Positions 1 to 8,007 of a stretch of 64,000 bases of DNA are shown here, piece after piece. The position numbers and the translations under genes are program-made. The DNA is from Vibrio qingdaonensis (lineage in GTDB: Bacteria; Pseudomonadota; Gammaproteobacteria; Enterobacterales; Vibrionaceae): NCBI RefSeq assembly GCF_026191675.1, contig NZ_JAKRRY010000018.1, positions 1-64,000 on the forward strand, read 5' to 3'. Positions within the stretch are counted from its first letter, which is position 1. Each line of letters starts with the position of its first letter. The notes beneath the pieces are model-generated. The model saw nothing but the letters and a program-made list of their open reading frames with translations, was not told the origin of the DNA and made no database searches.

Positions 1-427
1 GCAAGTTAATCGTTAGCGCCACTTAGCAGGGCGTTAGTTGCACTTAGAAATTTAGTGGTCAAATCATTGTCCCTTTAGCTATGCAGCGACAAGCCCCACT
101 GCTTAACTTTCTTTCCGGTGGCAGCGCGAAAGCGTCATTCGCTTTAGCCCTCGAGGTTTCGCGGAACTGCTTTTTGTGTCCGTCCGTGAGCAACGAAAGT
201 AACATCTTCCTCAACCCGTTTTTCAGTGACTTTGGTGGTTTCTTTTTCGCGCCAACTCGCATTAATCGAAAGATGTCAGTTCTGTCAGCTATCAAGTACT
301 GCGTGGTGATAGTAATTTAGTTTGCGGCAAGCAATGAGCATCTTTGGTGCAAATAAGAGAGTAGGGGCGTAGGCAACTAACAAGAGACTATGGCGTCAAT
401 CGTTAATTATTGGCGCTGCTCTCGTCT
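1..427. other. Left-edge region without a recognised gene
   Basis: Both strands hold open frames of 78-79 codons over the same bases (81-320 plus, 59-295 minus). I recognise neither as a known family, and neither has a convincing Shine-Dalgarno sequence. The first 35 bases contain two copies of the heptamer CGTTAG-like core (near 11 and 32), reminiscent of the 3' end of an integron attC site, but no complete attC stem can be drawn because the window starts here. The stretch borders an IS110-family remnant. It may be a decayed cassette or insertion scar. Confidence 0.3.
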
Positions 428-803
428 CACATAACCCCATCTCTCAGCATAGAATTGAGAGTCACAACCATCTTTCTCATACCGGCAACTATTGCTCCTT
501 TTCTAGGTTTACCGACGGCAAGTAATCGTCCAGAAGCTACTTTGTAAATAGGGCTGCATTGTCTCGCTGACATCTTGCCATGTACATGACGGTCCTATCC
601 ACTCTGTACTACTCGCTTGCCCAATGGTGAGCACTAGAGCAAGTCCCCATACCGATAAGGAAGAGATGTAAATTGGTGAATGTGTCTAAGAGTTTGTTCT
701 TTTTAAGAGTTTTGCGTAGGACGTACTTGCCATATGCATCAGCGCCGTGAATACTGAACACATTCTTGGCGAAGTCAATGCCAATAGTTTGAATGCTGGA
801 CAT
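428..803 (-). pseudogene. IS110-family transposase remnant (internally deleted)
   Basis: The first 64 codons (803 down to 609) read like the N-terminus of an IS110/IS1111-type DEDD transposase: the IGIDFAKNVFSIHG block with the first catalytic Asp, then a region ending in SAHHWASE before a TAG stop. Reading on in the same direction but in another frame, bases about 595-428 encode a typical C-terminal end (KPRKGAIVAGMRKM followed by LRDG and a TGA stop at 430-428). The central two thirds, including the Tnp_20 (transposase IS116/IS110/IS902) domain, are missing, so the element cannot move by itself. IS110 elements lack long terminal inverted repeats, so the ends cannot be fixed by eye. Confidence 0.8.
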
Positions 804-1005
804 AGTAGCCTACAGTTCTTTTGCGTGTATTGAGTAAATATGGCACGCAGAGTGTCGGGTAGAGGGAGTCATATCATTCGCTAGACCTCAGTACTTTGCG
901 TAGTTAGGGAAAGGAGCCAGAACTAACATAAATAGTCTGTTTAGGTTCACAGCTTTTGTTAACTATTTTATAGAGTTACGCATTGATGTTTATGGAGGGT
1001 TTCTG

Positions 1006-1140
1006 ATGGGGACTATAATTGGTTTCGTAATTTTAGCTGTTGTAGATTGGTATCTTGTTCGTAAAACGGGGTTTCATATTCATCAATGGGTTTCTAGAAA
1101 GTATGAAGCGTATTTACAGGGCAAGGAAAACAATAAATAG
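1006..1140 (+). CDS. Small membrane protein, 44 residues
   Basis: An ATG at 1006 is preceded at good distance by GGAGGG (994-999) and opens a 44-residue frame closed by TAG at 1138-1140. The peptide starts with a hydrophobic helix (about residues 4-17, IIGFVILAVVDWYLV) and continues into a basic, aromatic segment with a charged C-terminus. This is the layout of a single-pass inner membrane microprotein. I do not recognise a family. It sits between the IS110 remnant and the phosphotransferase gene, separated from the latter by about 80 bases, so co-transcription is possible but not shown. The RBS and start are the main support. Confidence 0.5.
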   Translation: MGTIIGFVILAVVDWYLVRKTGFHIHQWVSRKYEAYLQGKENNK

Positions 1141-1222
1141 TGTTTGCTTAATATAGCGATCACACAGGCATAATAAGGCGCTTAGTGTTTGTAAGTGCAA
1201 GATACATGACACAAGGATACCG

Positions 1223-2017
1223 ATGGAAGAGCTTCAAGGCGGACGCAAAGGTCAGATCTTTCGTTCAAATACTATGATTTATCGACCACGTGGCAAGTGG
1301 TCTGAAACCATACATTGCTTATTATCGCATATCGCTAAACGTGGCTTTCATGCAGCGCCTCAGCCTTATGGTTTCGATGGTAAAGGCAATGAAATGCTGT
1401 CTTATATCGACGGTGATGTTTTCAATTATCCGCTGAAAGGTCGCATTGCTACGACTCAAGCACTGACTTCTGCGGCTAAACTTCTTCGTTTATACCATGA
1501 TGCATCTAGCTCGTTTTTATCAAAGTATTCGAATGAAACATTAGCGTGGCCGCTCCCTAGTAGAGAGCCAATGGAAGTGGTCTGTCACGGAGACTATGCG
1601 CCATATAATGTTTCACTGTCCGGCTCAGAAACGGTGGGTATTATCGACTTTGATACTGCGCATCCCGCGCCGAGAGTTTGGGATATTGCTTATGCTGTGT
1701 ATTGCTGGGCTCCATTCAAAACGCATGAATATGATGCGATGGGGAACATAGAGTCTCAGTCTATACGAGCCAAACAGTTTTGCGATGCTTATGGTTTGCT
1801 TGACGTCGATCGTCGGGTTTTAGTGAAAGCAATGACTGACAGAATTCAAGCTTTGGTAGACCATATGCACAATGAAGCGAGTAATGGTAACCAAGCTTTT
1901 ATTGAAAATATCGAAGATGGGCATCACTTGGCTTACCGAGCAGACATTCAATATGTCAAAATCCATGAGCCGTATATTACCAATATATTGTTGGGTGAAA
2001 GTGTGTATAACAAGTAA
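1223..2017 (+). CDS. Phosphotransferase of the APH/choline kinase family
   Basis: This 264-residue cytoplasmic protein belongs to the aminoglycoside phosphotransferase (APH, PF01636) superfamily. The Brenner catalytic motif is visible at residues 122-129 (HGDYAPYN, with catalytic Asp124 and Asn129), followed by the Mg-binding DFD at 142-144 and the helix DIAYAVYCW. The N-terminal nucleotide-binding lobe is short and divergent. Members phosphorylate small hydroxylated molecules such as aminoglycosides, choline or homoserine using ATP; nothing here identifies the substrate, and antibiotic resistance should not be assumed. An AAGGA sequence five bases before the ATG supports the start. It appears to be a single-gene unit. 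Confidence 0.85.
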   Translation: MEELQGGRKGQIFRSNTMIYRPRGKWSETIHCLLSHIAKRGFHAAPQPYGFDGKGNEMLSYIDGDVFNYPLKGRIATTQALTSAAKLLRLYHDASSSFLSKYSNETLAWPLPSREPMEVVCHGDYAPYNVSLSGSETVGIIDFDTAHPAPRVWDIAYAVYCWAPFKTHEYDAMGNIESQSIRAKQFCDAYGLLDVDRRVLVKAMTDRIQALVDHMHNEASNGNQAFIENIEDGHHLAYRADIQYVKIHEPYITNILLGESVYNK

Positions 2018-2124
2018 GTTAACGGCGACTCTGTAGTTGATCCGAGACGAGCGGGTATTTTCAGTTCCATATTGGATTTGTGTTTAAAGCGCAATATTTT
2101 AGTGTTAGGTCTATGGAGGGCCCT

Positions 2125-2730
2125 GTGACTATTACAGCAGTAATGACTTTATCTATTGCAATGATCCTATCAGCTGCAATACCGGGGCCTAGTGTACTCG
2201 CCGTGGCATCTCGTTCGGTATCTTATGGCTGGAAGCAGGGGCTTCTCGTGGTACTTGGCGTGCTTTTCGCAGATTATGTGTTTATTTTTCTTGCGCTTAT
2301 GGGGCTATCCGTAGTTTCAACTTTGCTCGGTGAGTTTGCGAACGTGTTGAAATACATTGGTGCTGCGTATCTTTTTTGGCTTGCTTATAAAACTTGGTCT
2401 GACAGCGGCGATTCAAATTTTAGAGAAACCAATAACAATGGTTCAAGTGTCGTCGCTGGTTTATTGATGACTCTTTCTAATCCTAAGGCCATTCTATTTT
2501 ATATGGGCTTTTTCCCTGCATTCGTAGATTTGCAATCCATTAGTGTGATTGACGTGCTCTCAATCATTATAATATCGACATTATCCGTTGGTGGCGTATT
2601 AAGCGGTTATGCCATCGTGGCGTCTAAAGCGGGAGGGCTACTGAAGGGTAACCACTCAAAGGTATGGTTAAATAGGATTTCAGGCAGTGTATTGGCAGCG
2701 TGTGGTACAGCGTTAATAGTTAAGACATAA
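2125..2730 (+). CDS. LysE/RhtB-family amino acid exporter
   Basis: The product is a membrane protein of about 201 residues with six hydrophobic segments. The family signature PGPSVLAVASRS lies close to the N-terminus, followed by a Gly-rich helix, and the conserved NPKAILFYMGFFPAF lies in the second half. LysE/RhtB translocators export amino acids or related small molecules out of the cytoplasm by proton antiport; the substrate cannot be told from sequence. I place the start at GTG 2125, because GGAGGG at 2115-2120 is well spaced for it and the N-terminus then matches the family. An ATG at 2113 in the same frame overlaps that RBS. Monocistronic by position. Confidence 0.85.
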   Translation: MTITAVMTLSIAMILSAAIPGPSVLAVASRSVSYGWKQGLLVVLGVLFADYVFIFLALMGLSVVSTLLGEFANVLKYIGAAYLFWLAYKTWSDSGDSNFRETNNNGSSVVAGLLMTLSNPKAILFYMGFFPAFVDLQSISVIDVLSIIIISTLSVGGVLSGYAIVASKAGGLLKGNHSKVWLNRISGSVLAACGTALIVKT

Positions 2731-2849
2731 CCAATTATTTAAGTGGAACCGTAAAGCTTGGCGGATTTGGTTGGAATCTGCGTGAGATTGGTAGTATCAG
2801 TCGTCAGCGCTAGGTATTAAGTCGGGAATGGGCGCGTAAAGGGAAATTT

Positions 2850-3332
2850 ATGATAAAAATTATGGCTAGAGTAATGGTGGTGCTGTTTGTAATTGCAGTG
2901 ATTGGTGCCATTGGAATGGCGTTTTTGCAAGTTTATGTGCGGTTTAAAGGGGCCGAGCAAGATGCTATTGCTCAAACTTACATTAAAGATGTGGTTTGGA
3001 GCTTTAATACAGAGGACCTAAGCGAATTTAAACTGCACCTTCACCCGGAGCTTGTCGAATATTTGGAGACTAAAGAAGGGGCTCAAGCAATATCGTTACT
3101 AAGTAATATGGGGTCGCTTAAAACGATCGAAGAATCAAAGTGGGTATCTTCGAAATCAGCCGCTTCGACGGCTAAAGGTCAGTATGAGTTCTCTAACTAT
3201 GAAGTTCAAGCTACTTTTGAAAATGGAAAAGGGGTAGTAAAGGTATCGACTATTCCAAATGGCGATGGATACTATGTAACCAATTTTCAGATATTTTCAA
3301 ACCACTTTGCCACGCTTATGTCGTCAAATTGA
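2850..3332 (+). CDS. Hypothetical membrane-anchored protein, 160 residues
   Basis: The protein has one N-terminal transmembrane helix (residues about 7-28, VMVVLFVIAVIGAIGMAFLQV) and then a soluble domain of about 130 residues, presumably periplasmic. The soluble part alternates helix and strand and ends with beta-type segments containing GVVKVSTIPNGDGYYVTNFQ, a pattern similar to DUF4864/Cif-like or NTF2-like small secreted folds, but I cannot assign a family. The RBS AAAGGGAAA precedes the ATG. No neighbour suggests a function, and the gene stands alone. Confidence 0.6.
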   Translation: MIKIMARVMVVLFVIAVIGAIGMAFLQVYVRFKGAEQDAIAQTYIKDVVWSFNTEDLSEFKLHLHPELVEYLETKEGAQAISLLSNMGSLKTIEESKWVSSKSAASTAKGQYEFSNYEVQATFENGKGVVKVSTIPNGDGYYVTNFQIFSNHFATLMSSN

Positions 3333-3430
3333 GCTTTATAAGAAAATATATGTATTTTTTCCCAAGTGTTGAACGATAAAGCTGGCTTTAAATTTAAGGG
3401 ATATAAAGTCTGCCAACAAAAAAACACGCA

Positions 3431-3535
3431 ATGATTGAGAGAGAAATCGACGAGTTAAAATTTAAAAAAGCGCGTATTAAGAATTATCGGAATTCCATTG
3501 AGAGATGTATTTACGGCCTTGACTCTGACCTATAG
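3431..3535 (+). CDS. Possible small charged peptide, 34 residues
   Basis: A short frame from ATG 3431 to TAG 3533-3535 encodes a lysine/glutamate-rich, probably helical peptide. There is no clear Shine-Dalgarno sequence and I recognise no family. It is listed only because the 250-base interval between the two flanking genes otherwise holds nothing. It may be non-coding. Confidence 0.15.
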   Translation: MIEREIDELKFKKARIKNYRNSIERCIYGLDSDL

Positions 3536-3583
3536 GTTAGAGTTTACACTGAACTTTCTTAATCAGTATGGATAGTAAAGTGT

Positions 3584-3894
3584 ATGAAAAAGGTACTAGT
3601 GATCAACGCGAATCCAAAGCGTGCAAGTCTATGTAAATCATTGGCTGAAGAATATGTTGCTGCTGCAACAGGCAAGCATGAAGTGCAACAAATTGACATC
3701 CGAGATTTAAACTTCGAGCTCAGTTTAAATGATGGTTACGACAAGACTGTTGCATTAGAGCCAGATTTAGTCGATTTTCAGAGCAAGATAAAATGGGCTG
3801 AGCATGCTCGAAGGCTGAAGGTGAGTATGTCGCAGAGATGGTTTTAGTCTATCAAGATGGTCGGTTTTTGGTCGATCATGTCATGGTGTTCTAA
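3584..3894 (+). pseudogene. Truncated flavodoxin-fold NAD(P)H oxidoreductase, fused to an unrelated tail
   Basis: The first 73 or so codons encode the N-terminal half of a flavodoxin-fold quinone/NAD(P)H reductase (KefF/MdaB/YwrO type): an opening beta strand KKVLVINANPK with the FMN phosphate-binding loop, then KIKWAEHA where the family normally continues into the hydrophobic strand and the PVWW loop. Instead the frame runs off into 14 unrelated residues and stops at 3845. From about 3803 the neighbouring frame reads AEGEYVAEMVLVYQDGR and so on to a TAA at 3892-3894, which looks like the end of some other protein. A deletion has therefore joined two gene fragments. No FMN site can form, so function is probably lost. 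Confidence 0.6.
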
Positions 3895-4040
3895 TGTGAT
3901 AACTTAATGGCTCAACACGCAGAGTGCCTTAAGTAAGTGTCACTCTTACGTCAATTAGTGGTGATGAGTGACCCATCGCAATGTACATAATGACCAATTC
4001 GTTATATTGACGTTGTAATAACCGACCTGGTAGTAACGAT

Positions 4041-4589
4041 ATGAATGAATTTGAAAAGATGTGCCTTGGTATTGAGTATGACGCCTACAGCCCAGAGTTC
4101 GATATTTTAAGAAAACGAGCATTCGACCTATTGCAAAGTATCAATCAACGACAGTTTGAGCCTGCAAGGCCATATGTCGAACAGTTGTTGAAACAATTGG
4201 GTGAGAATAGTGTTGTTTGCCCACCATTTTTATGTGAATACGGCAAAACTATTTCAATTGGTGAAAATACCTATATAAATATGGGTGTGACGATGTTGGA
4301 TAACGCTCCCATAAGTATTGGTAATAACGTACTCGTCGGTCCAAGTACTCAGTTTTACACGCCAACGCATTCTCTTGATTATCGTGATCGTCGAAAATGG
4401 GAGGTGCAATCTCTACCGATTACTGTTGAAGATGATGTCTGGATTGGTGGCAATGTTGTGATCTGCCAAGGTGTGACGATTGGAGCCCGTTCGGTTATCG
4501 CCGCAGGTTCAGTCGTCACTAAAGACGTTGAACCAGACTCTTTATTTGGTGGTACACCAGCAAAATTCATTAAAACTCTCAACACATAG
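4041..4589 (+). CDS. maa: Maltose/sugar O-acetyltransferase
   Basis: A 182-residue left-handed beta-helix acetyltransferase of the Maa/LacA (LbH_MAT_GAT) type, which transfers acetyl from acetyl-CoA to a hydroxyl of maltose, glucose or related sugars in the cytoplasm as a trimer. The N-terminal maltose acetyltransferase cap (EKMCLGIEYDAYSPE) is followed by hexapeptide repeats (ISIGENTYI, ISIGNNVLVG, VTIGARSVIAAGSVV). The catalytic histidine is in the TPTHSLDYRDR loop, and the end has the usual GGTPAKFIK CoA-site signature. Length matches E. coli Maa (183). A bidirectional terminator follows. Physiological acceptor unknown. Confidence 0.9.
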   Translation: MNEFEKMCLGIEYDAYSPEFDILRKRAFDLLQSINQRQFEPARPYVEQLLKQLGENSVVCPPFLCEYGKTISIGENTYINMGVTMLDNAPISIGNNVLVGPSTQFYTPTHSLDYRDRRKWEVQSLPITVEDDVWIGGNVVICQGVTIGARSVIAAGSVVTKDVEPDSLFGGTPAKFIKTLNT

Positions 4590-4628
4590 CTTAAGGGATT
4601 AGGTGTGGTGGATGCACGGTTTGGAAGG

Positions 4629-4658
4629 GGAAAGAGCTCTAATTATTGAGCTCTTTTG
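4629..4658. terminator. Bidirectional terminator between maa and the 63-codon gene
   Basis: A perfect 9-bp stem AAAGAGCTC (4631-4639) / GAGCTCTTT (4648-4656) with an 8-base loop. T-rich flanks on either strand fit Rho-independent termination of both converging genes. Confidence 0.75.
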
Positions 4659-4666
4659 AATAGACA

Positions 4667-4849
4667 CTACACGTGAACGACGAGTTGTTCGTCTTCAGAA
4701 ATGACTAAGCTGGCTTTATTCTGCTCAATTAATTGCGCGGCATATGAAGGTGTAACAGCTTGGATTTTTCCTTCGGTTCTTAGAGTTAACGCTTCCCAAG
4801 CCTGATCTCTATATTTGCCAGCTTGAGTATATTGAATAAGTACTTTCAT
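4667..4849 (-). CDS. Hypothetical protein, about 60 residues
   Basis: A small protein on the minus strand. I choose the ATG at 4849 because GTGGAA sits eight bases upstream; a GTG three codons earlier (4858) is in the same frame. The product begins MKVLIQYTQAGKYRDQAWE and ends with two short beta-like segments (ASLVISEDEQLVVHV). The central stretch (IQAVTPSYAAQLIEQNKASLVIS) resembles a compact domain that binds another macromolecule, but I recognise no named family. It converges with maa and shares its terminator. Confidence 0.55.
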   Translation of the reverse strand: MKVLIQYTQAGKYRDQAWEALTLRTEGKIQAVTPSYAAQLIEQNKASLVISEDEQLVVHV

Positions 4850-4858
4850 TTTTTCCAC

Positions 4859-5257
4859 TTCATGTGATTAACGTGCTACTAACAGTAGTGGGTTTGTGAT
4901 GGTTGCGCATCTGTTAAATGTGAAACATAAGTTTAACCAAATGTAAGGTGCGGAAAAAGTAAGGTGGTCACGGCGCGTATCATTACTCAGACAAGCGCTT
5001 TATGGCACGGGTACATTTATTGATATTGCTGGAGGCAGATAATAGCATTCACTATTCACTATTCACTATTCACTATTCACTATTCACTATTCACTATGCA
5101 CTATGCACTATGCATGAGATAACTAAGTGATGAGCCCAATTAACAAGGCTTTGGTAACAGTTTGTCAAAACCTTCGTTTTCTCACAGAGTGCGAGTGAAG
5201 CATTCAGTATGATAGTAATTAATGGTCCTGATTTTCAGGATTGAATATGGAGATTAT
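4859..5257. other. Intergenic region with a heptamer repeat
   Basis: About 400 bases without a recognisable gene. The middle holds the tandem repeat listed separately. The part from 5116 to 5257 leads into the CMD gene and ends with its Shine-Dalgarno sequence TGGAG at 5248-5252. No clear promoter or stable hairpin is seen. Confidence 0.5.
5046..5115. repeat. Ten-copy 7-bp tandem repeat (TATTCAC)
   Basis: Ten uninterrupted 7-base units: seven are TATTCAC (the first with a C for T at position 1), two TATGCAC and one TATGCAT. The array is 70 bp, in non-coding DNA about 140 bp upstream of the CMD-domain gene. The graded change at one end is what slipped-strand expansion followed by point mutation leaves. 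Copy number is likely to vary between strains. Confidence 0.95.
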
Positions 5258-5545
5258 ATGCTAGGAAAGCACCAAGACGCTTATGGCGCATTTTATCGTT
5301 CGACTCATAATAACGATCATTTAGATACCAAAACCGAGTTATTAGTGGGTTTATCTGCCGCAATGGCAATGAATTGCTTGCCTTGTACTCGTTATTATTT
5401 ACTTGAAGCCAAAAAGGCGGGAATAACGAAAGGCGAAATATCAGATGTGACGGCAAAAGTGATGGCGGTTGCTGCTGGTCAGAAGAAGCTACAGATGCAA
5501 GAAGTCTTGGATAAATACCATATTGATATCGATAAATTTTCGTAA
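5258..5545 (+). CDS. Carboxymuconolactone decarboxylase (AhpD-like) family protein
   Basis: A 95-residue helical protein of the CMD family (PF02627). The conserved core is present: the helix KTELLVGLSAAMAMNC, then the active CxxC motif CLPCTRYYLLEAKKAG and the acidic helix GEISDVTAKVMAVAAG. In AhpD-like members the two cysteines act as a thiol peroxidase or reductant; others are gamma-carboxymuconolactone decarboxylases, which lack CxxC, so a redox role is more likely here. The ATG at 5258 is chosen over upstream starts because of TGGAG at 5248-5252. Single gene. Confidence 0.85.
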   Translation: MLGKHQDAYGAFYRSTHNNDHLDTKTELLVGLSAAMAMNCLPCTRYYLLEAKKAGITKGEISDVTAKVMAVAAGQKKLQMQEVLDKYHIDIDKFS

Positions 5546-5666
5546 TGCCAGTGTTGTAATCGGCCAGATAAAGGAAACGGTGCTCGCGGCGTTATAGGTT
5601 TATATATTTGCAGATTTCTTCGTGCCTGTCCTGTTTGGCGTGAGGCGAGTAACGACGTACATACCG

Positions 5667-6026
5667 ATGAATCACAGTGAGATGACAATGTCCAAGATTT
5701 TCATTTTTATAACGCTCTCCAATGCTGCCTCATTACTATTGGTGTTTCTATTTCAGCTGACAACGGGATTGGTTAGGCTCAACTTTGCTAGTGATTATGC
5801 TTTCTATACTATGTTAATTTTGTTTGGGCTTGGCGCGTTTTTTTCTTTTTCTGGTCATAAAGTTGGATACAGTGACCCCAATAATGTTGCCGGCGTCGCG
5901 GCTAGTCAATTAATAGAAAATACAGATCCTAAGTCTTATATTGTCACCAAATTAGTACGTACAACGCTAAGTACGAAGTTTTTTCTTGCCGGTGTATTTC
6001 CGTTGGTATTTTGTGTTTTATATTAG
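5667..6026 (+). CDS. Hypothetical inner membrane protein
   Basis: A protein of about 115-120 residues with three hydrophobic helices: one near the N-terminus (IFIFITLSNAASLLLVFLF), one central (TMLILFGLGAFFSFSG) and one at the C-terminus (FFLAGVFPLVFCVLY). Between the last two lies a polar loop. I do not recognise a family; it is not obviously MAPEG or DUF1295. ATGs at 5667, 5682 and 5688 are all in frame; the GTGAG at 5678-5682 would favour 5688. Neighbours give no hint of function. Confidence 0.55.
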   Translation: MNHSEMTMSKIFIFITLSNAASLLLVFLFQLTTGLVRLNFASDYAFYTMLILFGLGAFFSFSGHKVGYSDPNNVAGVAASQLIENTDPKSYIVTKLVRTTLSTKFFLAGVFPLVFCVLY

Positions 6027-6169
6027 CTTTTCTGTGCTAAATCGCTGTTTCGTTTTGCCGTAAATCCTAATGGTAAAGTACGAATGGCTTTGTTCGGCCC
6101 CGTGACGGTTGAGTAGGTTTGGGAGAATGTGACTATTAGAAGTAATATAGATGATTAGAGACAATTAGG

Positions 6170-7405
6170 ATGTATCGTAAATTAACAAAATCCATTTCAA
6201 TGTATGCAGGGCTTCCTCACTCTGTTTATTATATTGCAATAGCGCGAGCTATTTTAGGAATGGGCAATTTTATTATCCCATTTTTGGTGCTATTGCTTAC
6301 CGAAAAGCTGGGTTATAGCGCAACCGTCGCCGGCTCTTTGGCTATGCTGGTGACCGCCGCATTCTTAATGGGCGGATTTATTGGTGGAAAGCTCTCTGAT
6401 CATTTTGGTCATAAGAGGGTTATGGTTGTCGGTGAAGGTGTTGGGTCACTATTTCTGATGATATGTGGTTTCTATCCTGAATCTGTCACTTTAGTGCCCA
6501 CCTTGTTATTGATGGCGTATTTCTGTCTTGGTATAGCCCTTCCCGCGAGTAATGCGCTAGTGGCCGATCTCTCTTCGCCTACTAATCGAGACGCTGTCAT
6601 ATCATTGAGTTACCTGACTTACAATTTAGGCTCTGCAGTTGGGCCGATCATCGCCGGGTATCTTTTTTGGGCACATACTCGCTGGATTTATTGGGGTAAT
6701 GGGATAGCGACCTTGGTCGGTATAGCCGTTGTAGCTATGTTGGTTAAAGTCCCTCAAATAGAGCATGCAATTGGGAATAGTGATCTTGAAAAACCCGTTG
6801 AAGGGACGGTTTGGTCTGTGCTCAGAGAGCGCCCAAGATTGATTGTTTTTACGTTGTTATGTGGATTGTTGTGGTTTGCGCTAAATCAAATGACGATGGC
6901 GAGTCCGCTCTACCTCAGCGCTCTTTACGGTGCTGATGGCCCGGTTATATTTGGCCAGCTTATGACATTCGCTTGTGTCGTGGTTGTGATTTTGACACCT
7001 TGGTTGATCACACTAACGTCGTCGAAAACAGAAACGATGAGTTTAGTCTATGCCGGGTTTATGTTTGCGTTGGGTTACGCGTTAATTATGGGAGCCTCGA
7101 ACATCCCAGTAATTTTTGTCGCTTGGTTTTTCTTGTCGGCTGGTGAAGTGCTGTTATTGACAAAGGAAGGGGTGTATTTGGCGAATCAATCCCCTGTTAG
7201 CCATAGGGGACGGATTCAAGGCGTACTAATGACAATGCGCAGTGTGTTACTGATGCCAAGCTTCATTCTAGTCGGTTATTCTATTGATAAGTTTGGGTAT
7301 GAGTTTACGTGGTATGGGGTGATTTTGGTTGCGTTGTTAGCGGTGGCAGGTTTCATTAGAATGAACGGAAAAGAAAAACCATCGAGGGAAAAAGTATGTT
7401 TGTGA
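6170..7405 (+). CDS. MFS transporter
   Basis: A 411-residue major facilitator superfamily protein with about twelve transmembrane segments. The loop 2-3 motif A is clear (GGKLSDHFGHKR, residues about 73-84), and motif C-like glycines and prolines follow in helix 5 (NLGSAVGPIIAGYLF). Such permeases use the proton gradient to export drugs or exchange small metabolites; the DHA1-type architecture favours efflux, but the substrate cannot be inferred. Its last ten bases overlap the start of the following acetyltransferase gene, so the two are probably co-transcribed and translationally coupled. This suggests a resistance or secretion pair, which is inference. Confidence 0.85.
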   Translation: MYRKLTKSISMYAGLPHSVYYIAIARAILGMGNFIIPFLVLLLTEKLGYSATVAGSLAMLVTAAFLMGGFIGGKLSDHFGHKRVMVVGEGVGSLFLMICGFYPESVTLVPTLLLMAYFCLGIALPASNALVADLSSPTNRDAVISLSYLTYNLGSAVGPIIAGYLFWAHTRWIYWGNGIATLVGIAVVAMLVKVPQIEHAIGNSDLEKPVEGTVWSVLRERPRLIVFTLLCGLLWFALNQMTMASPLYLSALYGADGPVIFGQLMTFACVVVVILTPWLITLTSSKTETMSLVYAGFMFALGYALIMGASNIPVIFVAWFFLSAGEVLLLTKEGVYLANQSPVSHRGRIQGVLMTMRSVLLMPSFILVGYSIDKFGYEFTWYGVILVALLAVAGFIRMNGKEKPSREKVCL

Positions 7406-7947
7406 TGGAAGTGGATGACAACTTAGATCTGGCGTTAGTGGAGCCCAAGTTTGCTCAGTTGTATTTGGATATTGTCGTTTGTGAACGTGATTACTTATCT
7501 CAGTGGTTAGCTTGGCCGATACTCGCCCATGATGAGGCTTTTTTCTTAGGTTTTATTCAACGTTCGTTGCACGATTATGCTGAAGGGAAATCTATGACTT
7601 GCGCGATGATTTGGCAAGGTAAAGTGGTTGGCAATACTAGCTTTAACACCATTAATCGGAGTTTAAAAAAGGTTGAGATTGGGTATTGGCTTAGTGCGGA
7701 GTATCAAGGCAACGGTATTGTCACAAAATCAGTGGCTAAACTGATAGAGATCGCTTTTTTAGAGTTAGCGATGGAAAAAGTGGAAATATCGGCTGCGATA
7801 GAGAATGAGGCTAGTCGAGGTGTCGCTGAACGTTTAGGTTTCGTACATGAAGGAACTATTACCCGTAGTGAGAACTTGAACGGTAGAATTATTGATCATG
7901 CGGTTTATGGTCTAAGCCGAACAGCATGGGCTTTACATAGACATTGA
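7396..7947 (+). CDS. GNAT N-acetyltransferase, RimL-like
   Basis: A 183-residue GNAT protein close to RimJ/RimL-type acetyltransferases (Acetyltransf_3). It has the N-terminal acceptor-site region with ERDYLSQWLAWP, the acetyl-CoA pyrophosphate loop YQGNGIVTKSV, and the C-terminal signature ENEASRGVAERLGFVHEGTI. RimL proteins acetylate ribosomal protein L12, while many paralogues acetylate small molecules, so the target is open. The start lies inside the end of the MFS gene (7396-7405), which implies coupling. An alternative ATG is three codons downstream. Confidence 0.85.
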   Translation: MFVMEVDDNLDLALVEPKFAQLYLDIVVCERDYLSQWLAWPILAHDEAFFLGFIQRSLHDYAEGKSMTCAMIWQGKVVGNTSFNTINRSLKKVEIGYWLSAEYQGNGIVTKSVAKLIEIAFLELAMEKVEISAAIENEASRGVAERLGFVHEGTITRSENLNGRIIDHAVYGLSRTAWALHRH

Positions 7948-7951
7948 GCCC

Positions 7952-8006
7952 ATGTCGCCTGCAGTTGTAGCGGGATAATTTGATGATTTGTAGGGGGAGG
8001 CGACAT
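7952..8006 (+). promoter_or_regulatory. Inverted repeat that can mask the RBS of the glycosylase-like gene
   Basis: A perfect 9-bp inverted repeat: ATGTCGCCT at 7952-7960 and AGGCGACAT at 7998-8006, separated by 37 bases. The right arm begins within the Shine-Dalgarno run GGGGGAGG (7993-8000) and ends one base before the ATG at 8008. If the arms pair in mRNA the RBS is partly buried. The left arm lies just past the stop of the preceding acetyltransferase gene, so its availability could depend on upstream transcription or ribosomes. Confidence 0.45.
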
Positions 8007-8007
8007 C

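Noticed and set aside
5046..5115. Array of short repeats that could be taken for a CRISPR
   Set aside because: The units are 7 bp and contiguous, with no spacers and no cas genes anywhere in the window.
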